DNA from: GCA-2401155 sp045047085
Lineage (GTDB): Bacteria; Pseudomonadota; Alphaproteobacteria; Rhizobiales; Rhizobiaceae
Reading direction: 5' to 3'
DNA length: 64,000 nt
Assembly (NCBI GenBank): GCA_045047085.1
Contig: JASFYT010000075.1
Span: forward strand, 1-64,000
Shown here: one piece after another, positions 26,336-33,386 of the stretch
Position numbering within the stretch: the first letter of the stretch is position 1
Layout: each line of letters starts with the position of its first letter
Notes under the pieces: model-generated
Told to the model about the DNA's origin: nothing
The model's database searches: none
The model's input: the letters and a program-made list of their open reading frames with translations, nothing else
Position numbers and translations under genes: made by a program

Positions 26336-27160
26336 TCAGTCCTTGAGTGTTTGACGGATATGCTCGATTTCACTTTCGTCAATATCGTCCATCGGTGTGT
26401 GGGATTCAGGTGCCTTGTGCCAGTCAGCAATCAGATTGGAAATTGCCTGAATGGCAACCAGAAGCACGATGAATAAAATTGCAGGTTTGATCGTGGCAGG
26501 AAGTGGAGGATCCCAAGCCGTGCCAAATGTTTCCCAGCGCATCAGCTTGCCGTAGGATTCGTTATAACCTCCCCAAATCAGTGAGACCGTGAATACCCAA
26601 AGCAGAGTTACAGAAAGTAGGTCGGAAGCCTTTTGCGCCCATCTGGGGAACATGTCGTAGATTACATAAATGCGGATATGGCTGCGCTGCTGCATGGCAT
26701 AGAGGCCTGCGAGCATGAAAACAAAGCCAGCTAACCAAAGCGAAAGTTCGTTCGCCCAAAGGGTCGGCGCGTCGAAAATATATCTCGAAATCACTTCATA
26801 AAACATCACCAGCACGATGATGACAACGCCGATCATGGTCGTGCGTGCGCAAATCAAAGAGACAATATCAAAAAAACCCTCAGGCTTGGGTTCGATCGCA
26901 CCTTGAAAATCAGAAAAATAGATCGATGAGATAAATATAGTAACAGCACCGGTAATAAAGGCCAGCAACACAACTGTATCGGAAGTCGGAGAGAGGAACT
27001 GTTTCATTCCAATGCCGGTGCCGAAAAACAACGTACCAAGAATAAGAAAAATAGACAGGGCAATTAGAAGCGCCACACTGGCAAACATTGCCTTGCGAAC
27101 CAGTTTTCTACCAGACCCAAGCCACAGGCTATCTTTGGAGGTTGCCACACGGTTTGTCAT
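26336..27160 (-). CDS. dctQ: TRAP transporter small permease (DctQ), N-terminally extended
   Basis: The small membrane subunit. ATG 27160 is preferred over GTG 27166 because GAGG lies 8 nt before it. At 274 residues it is clearly longer than typical DctQ proteins (about 160-200). Two additional hydrophobic helices (near 27-50 and 65-83) precede the standard four-helix DctQ domain (about 105-245: VFYEVISRYIFD, ANELSLWLAGFVFMLAG, RSHIRIYVIYD). The charged C-terminal tail (DDIDESEIEHIRQTL) is cytoplasmic in the usual model. It lies behind a hairpin that separates it from dctP. Confidence 0.88.
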   Translation of the reverse strand: MTNRVATSKDSLWLGSGRKLVRKAMFASVALLIALSIFLILGTLFFGTGIGMKQFLSPTSDTVVLLAFITGAVTIFISSIYFSDFQGAIEPKPEGFFDIVSLICARTTMIGVVIIVLVMFYEVISRYIFDAPTLWANELSLWLAGFVFMLAGLYAMQQRSHIRIYVIYDMFPRWAQKASDLLSVTLLWVFTVSLIWGGYNESYGKLMRWETFGTAWDPPLPATIKPAILFIVLLVAIQAISNLIADWHKAPESHTPMDDIDESEIEHIRQTLKD

Positions 27161-27192
27161 TGTCACACCTCAAGAACTAAAATTGGAATCTG

Positions 27193-27226
27193 AAAAAAAA
27201 ACGGCAAGCCAATAACTGACTTGCCG
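27193..27226 (-). terminator. Hairpin with T-run between dctP and dctQ (partial terminator)
   Basis: Read on the minus strand, CGGCAAG (27226-27220) and CTTGCCG (27208-27202) form a seven-base-pair stem with an 11-nt loop, followed by nine T residues (27201-27193). It lies between the binding-protein gene and the membrane-subunit genes of one transporter. It should lower, not abolish, transcription of dctQ and beyond, giving excess binding protein. Confidence 0.8.
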
Positions 27227-27255
27227 CGATATTTTTTATGATGAAAACAGCAGGA

Positions 27256-28269
27256 CTACTTGATCATGCCCATTTTCTTCAGGAACACGCGGTGAGCTTT
27301 CACCAAGGCGTCAGCTTCAGGTGTTTTCTTCGCCCAGCCATCCCAGGCTTTTTGAGCACCGGCACGGAAATTGGCACGGTCTTCAGGGCTCCAATCATAA
27401 AGGGTTACACCTTCAGCCTGCAATTTCACTGCAGCTTCGCGGTTGGCAAGATCAAATGTCATTGTGGTTTGCAGAGCAAGTTTTTGCGTTGCAACTTCAA
27501 TGATGCGCTGAATATCAGCTGGGAAAGCATCCCAAACATCTTTGTTGAACGTCACGTGATCCATAGGCATTGAATGGAAGCCCGGGAATGTTGCGTGTTT
27601 CACGATATCATAAAGACCAAGGCCCACATTGTTTGCAAGGCTCGAAGCGTCTGCGCCATCGATGATGCCGGTTTCAAGGGCGGTAAAGATTTCAGTGAAA
27701 TCCATAACAATCGGGGTAGCACCAAGTTCGGCAAAGATTTCTGTCTCAAGGCCTGGAGGAGAACGGAATTTCCAGCCTTTCAAATCAGCAGGTCCTGCAA
27801 GAGGCTTGGAAGAAGACATTGCTTCCTGGCCTGCAGCCCACCAACCCACAAGATGCATGCCATGAGCATGATAAAGGTCGTTTGCTGCTTTCAGTCCGCC
27901 ACCATTATAAAGGAAAGAATAAAGCTGGTAAGGATTGTCATAGCCACCCATTGGATCGCCAACAAACTGGAACGCGGGGTTCTTACCTGTTTGGTAAGCG
28001 CCACCATGCATTTCACCGTCGAGAATGCCGGTTGCTGCAGCATCAAAGCCTTCAACAGAAGCCACGACGGAAGAAGACCAAAACATTTCGATCTGGATCT
28101 GCCCGCTTGACATTACTTTCACATCGTCGATGAAAGTTTGGGCCAATTTGCCGGATACAGTTTCCGGTGCGTAGTGAGTTTGCATGCGCAATTTGTAGTC
28201 AGCTGCAAATGCGCTTGTTGCCATTAGTGCTGTGACGGCAGCTGCTGTGGCGAGTTTCAGAAATTTCAT
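27256..28269 (-). CDS. dctP: TRAP transporter periplasmic binding protein (DctP)
   Basis: A 337-residue solute receptor with a signal peptide (1-22, ending AFA). The mature part opens with DYKLRMQTHYAP. The conserved ligand-carboxylate Arg is Arg169 in GWKFRSPPG, showing that the ligand is an organic or sugar acid. The helical-hinge segment GIIDGADAS (201-209) is typical. Aromatic residues near the pocket (GWWAAGQEAMSS) fit a polar ligand. First gene of the minus-strand operon, with GGAGG before the ATG and the GntR-type operator 130 bp upstream. Confidence 0.93.
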   Translation of the reverse strand: MKFLKLATAAAVTALMATSAFAADYKLRMQTHYAPETVSGKLAQTFIDDVKVMSSGQIQIEMFWSSSVVASVEGFDAAATGILDGEMHGGAYQTGKNPAFQFVGDPMGGYDNPYQLYSFLYNGGGLKAANDLYHAHGMHLVGWWAAGQEAMSSSKPLAGPADLKGWKFRSPPGLETEIFAELGATPIVMDFTEIFTALETGIIDGADASSLANNVGLGLYDIVKHATFPGFHSMPMDHVTFNKDVWDAFPADIQRIIEVATQKLALQTTMTFDLANREAAVKLQAEGVTLYDWSPEDRANFRAGAQKAWDGWAKKTPEADALVKAHRVFLKKMGMIK

Positions 28270-28399
28270 GTTTTCCTCCCTGGAAACGAATAATTTTGAG
28301 ATGCTGCAAAATTCAATTTGCCGGGTGCGTCATGATTTTCAAAATCCGGATTTTCCCTGCCAAAAAAAACTATTCCAATTAATTATGCCTGTCAATATA

Positions 28400-28415
28400 A
28401 TTTGGTATACCAAAT
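28400..28415. promoter_or_regulatory. Palindromic operator for the GntR/FCD regulator
   Basis: Perfect 16-bp palindrome ATTTGGTATACCAAAT in the 250-bp gap between divergent dctP and gntR genes. FCD-subfamily GntR proteins commonly bind TTGGTATACCAA-like sites, and a GntR/FCD gene starts 105 bp away. The palindrome is seen; the binding is inferred from family knowledge. Confidence 0.75.
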
Positions 28416-28519
28416 AATGTTCGCCTTTTTTTGTGCGATGTTTATAAAGGAGGTGGGTTTTGGAAAATAATCTGATACTGAGGGTAACTTTTTAGCGGTG
28501 AACAAGGCTCGGAAAGAAC

Positions 28520-29233
28520 ATGGTAGTTGAGGCTAAGAAATATTCTGTTGATCCGGTTGGTACGATACCCACACTTTCGCGGCAGCGTCTGGCAGATCAG
28601 ATCGCTGACGTGTTACGCAAACAGATTTTGCTTGGGAAATTAAAGCCCGGTAGTAATATCCCTGAACGCGAAACTGCAAGTGCGCTCGGCGTTAGTCGAA
28701 CCCCGTTGCGGGAAGCATTATTGATCCTGGATGTCGAGGGTCTGATTTCCATGGCACCGGCGCGAAGCCCGATTGTCGCTGACCCTTCATTGGAAGATTT
28801 GACCCAATTATTGCTGGTACAAAGCGCACTGGAAGCGTTGGCAGGAGAGTGTGCCTGTGAAGAAATTACCGCTGATGAGTTTGATCATATTGAAGGGCTC
28901 CATCAACATATGCTCGCGATTTCGGATGTTGATGATGACTGGATTAATTTCTTCTCCGTCGATATGGCGTTTCATGAGGCAATTGTTGCCTCGACCAAGA
29001 ATCCATCGCTGATTAAAACCCATGGTCAGTATAATGCGCGTTTGTGGCGCGCAAGATTTATGTCATCGCGAAGGCGGATAAGACGTGCCCAGATATTAAG
29101 GGATCACGCCAATATTGTGGAAGGCTTGAGAATCCGGGACAAGGTACAAACATCCTCAGTTCTTGACGAGCACTTAAGAATAGCGATCACCAACATCACG
29201 GACATTTTTGCCAGAGAAGAAGACCCGGAATAA
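28520..29233 (+). CDS. GntR-family transcriptional regulator, FCD subfamily
   Basis: A 237-residue repressor-type regulator. The winged helix-turn-helix occupies about 20-88 (PERETASALGVSRTPLREALLILDVEGLI). The all-helical FCD ligand domain follows (about 95-225), with a likely metal site from Asp and His in SVDMAFHEAIV and later histidines. FCD regulators usually sense an intermediate of the pathway they control. It is divergent from the dctPQM operon and 60 bp upstream of the IlvD/Edd dehydratase, so it probably controls both arms. A short upstream mini-ORF at 28460 has a perfect ribosome site. Confidence 0.9.
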   Translation: MVVEAKKYSVDPVGTIPTLSRQRLADQIADVLRKQILLGKLKPGSNIPERETASALGVSRTPLREALLILDVEGLISMAPARSPIVADPSLEDLTQLLLVQSALEALAGECACEEITADEFDHIEGLHQHMLAISDVDDDWINFFSVDMAFHEAIVASTKNPSLIKTHGQYNARLWRARFMSSRRRIRRAQILRDHANIVEGLRIRDKVQTSSVLDEHLRIAITNITDIFAREEDPE

Positions 29234-29293
29234 AAATGGTATTATTTGCCCATGCGACCCCAATTAGACATCATGGCACGGAGGAAAGTACAA

Positions 29294-31084
29294 TTGACAG
29301 ATTCATACGACACCAAGGCCAATAAGAAATTCCGTTCTCAGGAATGGTTTGATAATCCTAATAACCCTGGCATGACAGCGCTCTATATCGAGCGGTATCA
29401 AAATCAGGAATATACTCGCGATGAACTAACCTCGGGCCGCCCTGTCATTGGCATTGCACAGACGGGTTCAGATATAGCACCGTGTAACAAAATTCATATG
29501 TTCCTTGTCGACCGCATGAAAGCAGGCATCAGAGATGGTGGGGGAATTCCAATGGAGTTTCCGGTCCATCCAATTCAGGAAACTGGTAAGCGCCCAACTG
29601 CCGCCCTCGATAGAAACCTTGCTTATCTTTCCTTGGTGGAAGTGCTGCATGGTTATCCAATCGATGGCGTAATCCTCACCACTGGTTGCGATAAAACAAC
29701 ACCTGCCCAGCTTATGGGGGCTGCGACCGTCGATATTCCAGCCATCGTTTTATCCGGTGGTCCAATGCTCGATGGTTGGTGGAAGGGCGAACTTGCAGGC
29801 TCCGGAACAATCGTTTGGGAGAGCCGTCGTCTGCTTGCCGAGGGTAAAATCGATTACGAAGAATTCATGAGCAGGGTTTGTGCATCTGCACCTTCGCTCG
29901 GCCACTGTAATACCATGGGTACAGCCAGCACCATGAATTCGCTCGCTGAGGCGCTCGGCATGAGCCTGCCGGGCTGTGCAGCAATTCCTGCACCCTTCCG
30001 TGAGCGTATGGGCATGGCTTATGAGACCGGCAAACGTATCGTTGCCATGACGCACGAAGATTTGCGCCCATCAAAAATAATGACCCGCAAAGCGTTCGAG
30101 AACGCCATCGTTGTCAACACCGCTATCGGCGGCTCCACTAACGCTCCCCCGCACCTGCAGGCCATTGCGCGTCATATGGGGGTGGAGATGGATATTCATG
30201 ATTGGCAGGAACACGGTTTTGATCTGCCACTGCTGGTAAACATGCAACCTGCGGGCAAATATCTCAGCGAAAGTTTCTTCCGTGCTGGCGGCGTTCCAGC
30301 CGTCATGGGCGAATTGCAGGAAGCGGGTCTATTGCATGAAGATGTTATGACCGTCTCCGGTAAAACCATGGGTGAAACCCTTAAAGGTGTGCGCAGTGAA
30401 GAGCATGACGTGATCAAAACCGTCGCCAACCCCATGCGCGAAAAAGCAGGTTTCCTTGTTCTCTCAGGCAATTTGTTTGATTCAGCGCTAATGAAAACCA
30501 GCGTAATTTCGGATGATTTCCGAAAGCAGTTTTTGAGTATTCCCGGCAAGGAGAATACTCATGAGGCTCGCGCCATTGTATTTGAAGGCCCCGAACACTA
30601 TCACGCAAGCCTCAATGATCCCGAACTGGAAATCGATGAAAATTGCATCCTGTTCGTTCGTGGTGTTGGTTGTGTCGGCTATCCGGGCTCTGCTGAAGTT
30701 GTGAATATGCAACCACCGGACGCCATATTGAAACAGGGCATCACCCATTTGCCAACCGTTGGTGATGGTCGCCAGTCAGGAACATCGGAAAGCCCGTCAA
30801 TCCTTAACGCATCGCCTGAATCTGTCATCGGCGGTGGTCTGGCTTATCTGAAAACCGGCGATATGGTGCGCCTTGATCTCAATAATCGCACACTGGATGC
30901 GCTTGTGGATGATGCCGAATGGGCAGAGCGCAAAGCCGCATGGACCCCTCCGGAACTAAAACACCAGACACCGTGGCAGGAAATGTACCGCGCCAGCGTC
31001 GGGCAATTATCCAGCGGCGGCTGCATCGAACTGGCAACCAGTTACCAAAAGGTCAGCAAAGACTTGCCAAGAGACAATCACTAG
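29294..31084 (+). CDS. IlvD/Edd-family sugar-acid dehydratase (TTG start)
   Basis: A 596-residue iron-sulfur dehydratase. I chose TTG 29294 because GGAGG (29280-29284) stands 9 nt before it; in-frame ATGs at 29252 and 29273 lack a ribosome site. Cluster ligands are C64 (IAPCN), C132 (TGCDK) and C205 (GHCNTMGTAS), with Lys134 two residues after C132. That spacing is the one I recall for the [2Fe-2S] L-arabinonate dehydratase type, in which the lysine is carbamylated. The substrate should be an aldonic acid dehydrated to a 2-keto-3-deoxy acid. It is a different dehydratase family from the UxaA-type enzyme of the divergent operon. Confidence 0.87.
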   Translation: MTDSYDTKANKKFRSQEWFDNPNNPGMTALYIERYQNQEYTRDELTSGRPVIGIAQTGSDIAPCNKIHMFLVDRMKAGIRDGGGIPMEFPVHPIQETGKRPTAALDRNLAYLSLVEVLHGYPIDGVILTTGCDKTTPAQLMGAATVDIPAIVLSGGPMLDGWWKGELAGSGTIVWESRRLLAEGKIDYEEFMSRVCASAPSLGHCNTMGTASTMNSLAEALGMSLPGCAAIPAPFRERMGMAYETGKRIVAMTHEDLRPSKIMTRKAFENAIVVNTAIGGSTNAPPHLQAIARHMGVEMDIHDWQEHGFDLPLLVNMQPAGKYLSESFFRAGGVPAVMGELQEAGLLHEDVMTVSGKTMGETLKGVRSEEHDVIKTVANPMREKAGFLVLSGNLFDSALMKTSVISDDFRKQFLSIPGKENTHEARAIVFEGPEHYHASLNDPELEIDENCILFVRGVGCVGYPGSAEVVNMQPPDAILKQGITHLPTVGDGRQSGTSESPSILNASPESVIGGGLAYLKTGDMVRLDLNNRTLDALVDDAEWAERKAAWTPPELKHQTPWQEMYRASVGQLSSGGCIELATSYQKVSKDLPRDNH

Positions 31085-31100
31085 ACCGGAGACGGTCTAG
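31081..31100 (+). terminator. Hairpin over the dehydratase stop codon, no T-run
   Basis: CTAGACC (31081-31087) pairs with GGTCTAG (31094-31100) around a six-base loop; the TAG stop (31082-31084) lies in the stem. There is no T-run, so intrinsic termination is uncertain; it may instead mark the edge of repeat copy B. Confidence 0.45.
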
Positions 31101-31103
31101 TAG

Positions 31104-31200
31104 TTCTTGGCTCACGGCGTATCCTCGCTTTGCTCGGGCCTTACGTATGAGTGGCGCTTTAGCGCCGGTTGTTCTTCGCTCCCGCCTTTGGCGTTATGAG
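31104..31200 (-). repeat. Structured intergenic repeat, copy B
   Basis: Read on the minus strand, this copy begins with CGCC-AAA-GGCG (31193-31183) and GGAGCGAAGA. Then comes GGCGCT-AA-AGCGCC (31166-31153), a CCGAGC-AAA-GCGAGG arm with two central mismatches, and the shared end GGATACGCCGTGAG followed by CCAAGAA. It fills the gap between two converging genes and is in inverted orientation relative to copies A and C. Confidence 0.8.
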
Positions 31201-31204
31201 TTTC

Positions 31205-32089
31205 CTAGCTAATCTGGCTCATCTCTTGGGCAAGAAAATCAAAAACAAGCCGCACCCGACGGCTTGTTTTCAGTTCTGCATGGGCCGTCAGCCACACTGG
31301 CAATGACGGCAATGGAATGGCTGCAAACACCCGCCTGACCCGCGCATCATTATCCCCGATACATCTCTGATTAAAGCCAATCCCGAAACCGGCAATGGCC
31401 ATACGCCAGCACACCACCTGATTATCACTGCGGAAGGGAAAGAAATCCCGATCAACCTCCATACCAATGGCTTTGAAACCCTGAATGATGAGATCGTTTC
31501 GGTCATAACCGATAAAATCATGTCCGGAGGCATCATCCGGTGTTTCTGTTGGACCACGGTTTTCAAGGTAGGAAGGTGCCGCATACATTCCGAGCGCTAG
31601 TTCGCTAATCTTACGGGTATAAACATCTGCCTGAGTCGGGCGATACATCCGCACAGCGATATCTGCCTCACGCTGCAACAGGTTTTCCGCCCGATCAGAA
31701 GCTACAAGTTCGATAGCAATTTCTGGTTCTTGGTGGCGAAGTCTGGTGAGAATATCCGGCAATATGTAGGTGGCGACGATCTCGCTCGCTGTAATGCGAA
31801 TTGTTCCCGCTACAGCCTGCGAGTGCCCCGCCGCTACAAGAGAAAGTTGGCCCGCAGCATCAGCCATCTGACGCGCATATTCAAGCAAATCAAAGCCCGT
31901 TGGGGTAAGGTCCAAACCATCCGCCGTGCGGTCAAACAACCGCACATTCAGCGATTTCTCCAACGCCGCAATATGGCGCCCCATGGTTGGTTGACTGCCA
32001 CCAAGTCCACGCGCAGCGCCTGAGAGCGTGCGGTGTTTAGCAATTGCTACAAAACTTTGCAGATGGGTCCAGTCGATTGCTTTATCCAT
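31205..32089 (-). CDS. LysR-family transcriptional regulator
   Basis: A 294-residue LysR regulator from ATG 32089 (MDKAIDWTHLQSF); an upstream in-frame extension to 32173 would run through the promoter region and add an unrelated hydrophobic stretch. The helix-turn-helix spans about 5-64 (HRTLSGAARGLGGSQPTMGRHIAALE). The effector domain follows, with IRITASEIVATYILPDIL at its start. It is divergent from the NAD-binding oxidoreductase at 32204, the classic arrangement for a LysR protein and its target. Effector unknown. Confidence 0.9.
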   Translation of the reverse strand: MDKAIDWTHLQSFVAIAKHRTLSGAARGLGGSQPTMGRHIAALEKSLNVRLFDRTADGLDLTPTGFDLLEYARQMADAAGQLSLVAAGHSQAVAGTIRITASEIVATYILPDILTRLRHQEPEIAIELVASDRAENLLQREADIAVRMYRPTQADVYTRKISELALGMYAAPSYLENRGPTETPDDASGHDFIGYDRNDLIIQGFKAIGMEVDRDFFPFRSDNQVVCWRMAIAGFGIGFNQRCIGDNDARVRRVFAAIPLPSLPVWLTAHAELKTSRRVRLVFDFLAQEMSQIS

Positions 32090-32097
32090 AATAATCC

Positions 32098-32145
32098 ATT
32101 CAAAAATGAATATTTGAAGTACATATATGAAGGTTGATATATCAA
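32098..32145. promoter_or_regulatory. Candidate LysR operator region
   Basis: The 114-bp gap between the divergent LysR and oxidoreductase genes holds ATTCA-N4-TGAAT (32098-32111) and a perfect 12-bp palindrome TTGATATATCAA (32134-32145). Both have LysR-like dyad symmetry. They are candidates only; AT-rich promoter DNA can form such pairs by chance. Confidence 0.4.
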
Positions 32146-32203
32146 TTATGAATGGAGATATTACCCCTGTCAACAGAATTCAAAATGATTAATGGAGATA
32201 AAA

Positions 32204-33121
32204 ATGTCCGGTAGAGTCGTAATTTTCGGCGCCAAGGGTCGCTTCGGCCGTGCTGCAACAAAAGCTTTTCAAAAGGCAGGATGGCATGTGCGCGTGCTGG
32301 CTCGTTCGTGGCCAAATGTCAGTGAAGGCGAAGTGGAACAGGTTGAGGGCAACGCATTCAATCCGGAGGATTTAGTCAAAGCCGCAGAAGGTTGTGATGT
32401 CATCGTCAACGCATTGAACCCGCCATATCAAAAATGGGTGAAAGATCTGCCGATTCTAACCCAGAACACAATTTTGGCAGCAAAATCATCCGGTGCAACG
32501 ATCATGATACCAGGGAATGTCTATAATTACGGTGAAGGCCAGCCATCCTTGCTAAATGAAAAAACCCCGATGGTTCCTACTACCCGCAAGGGGCGTTTGC
32601 GTCAGGAAATGGAAAATTCCTATGCCCAAACTGACGGAATACGCACGATCATTTTGCGTGGCGGCGATTTCATTGAACGGGACCAAACGGGAAACTGGTT
32701 TGATAGCCAGATCACAACAAAAATTGATAAAGGCATCATCATGTATCCGGGGCCATTGGATCGGGTTCATGCGTGGGCCTATTTACCCGATATGGCTAAC
32801 GCTATGGTGGGCTTGGCCGAAAAGCGCAATGAGTTTGCTCCGTTCGAACAATTTGGGTTTTCAGGGTTTTCGCTTGCCGGGGAGGAATTGATAGCGCAGA
32901 TAGAAAAAAATACAGGCAGAAAGCTCAAAGTAAAAGCCATGCCATGGGGCATTGTAAGGATGTTGGCCTTCTTCATGCCATCAATGTGGGAAGTGGTCGA
33001 GATGTCATATCTGTGGCGCGTTCCCCACGCGATTGACGGCACCAAGCTTGAGGCCGTTCTCCCGAAAATGGATGCCACGCCTCTGAATTTGGCTTTAACC
33101 GACGCTTTGCAAAGAAATTAG
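32204..33121 (+). CDS. NAD(P)-binding epimerase-like (atypical SDR) oxidoreductase
   Basis: A 305-residue Rossmann-fold protein from ATG 32204; GGAG at 32194-32197 points to this start and not to ATG 32192, which would overlap the ribosome site. The cofactor loop is VVIFGAKGRFGRAATKAF (4-21, GxxGxxG). The segment IMIPGNVYNYGEGQPS lies where extended SDRs carry their active site, but I see no clean Tyr-x3-Lys. It resembles NmrA-like or nucleoside-diphosphate-sugar epimerase-like proteins of unknown substrate. Probably regulated by the divergent LysR gene. Confidence 0.75.
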   Translation: MSGRVVIFGAKGRFGRAATKAFQKAGWHVRVLARSWPNVSEGEVEQVEGNAFNPEDLVKAAEGCDVIVNALNPPYQKWVKDLPILTQNTILAAKSSGATIMIPGNVYNYGEGQPSLLNEKTPMVPTTRKGRLRQEMENSYAQTDGIRTIILRGGDFIERDQTGNWFDSQITTKIDKGIIMYPGPLDRVHAWAYLPDMANAMVGLAEKRNEFAPFEQFGFSGFSLAGEELIAQIEKNTGRKLKVKAMPWGIVRMLAFFMPSMWEVVEMSYLWRVPHAIDGTKLEAVLPKMDATPLNLALTDALQRN

Positions 33122-33386
33122 GGGCAGTTCTGAATAAGCGGTTGGTTGCGATCGTGGTCTCCAACCTAATCCCGCTCTTGCTCAGATGCGTGGATTTTTT
33201 CTGGAACCGGCCGGGAACATGAATTTAGCGGAACCACTCAAACACATGGACTTGGAGCACGCGTCGAGGGTTGGGCTGGCGTTAAAAAACCTCTTATCTA
33301 CGAGCAACTATAAGAAAATAGAAACTATAAGTTAAGAGTTTATAGATTATAACCGGACGGATACAGCAGGAAAAGAGCCGTCGAAT

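Noticed and set aside
27574..28110. 178-codon open frame antisense to dctP
   Set aside because: It is the complement shadow of a strong binding-protein gene; composition is cysteine- and histidine-rich noise.
31081..31200. Remnant of an insertion sequence
   Set aside because: No transposase frame, no target duplication; the sequence is explained as one copy of the dispersed repeat.
33186..33335. 49-codon open frame before the GGDEF-EAL gene
   Set aside because: No Shine-Dalgarno and no resemblance to a known protein; the 265-bp gap is better read as promoter DNA.
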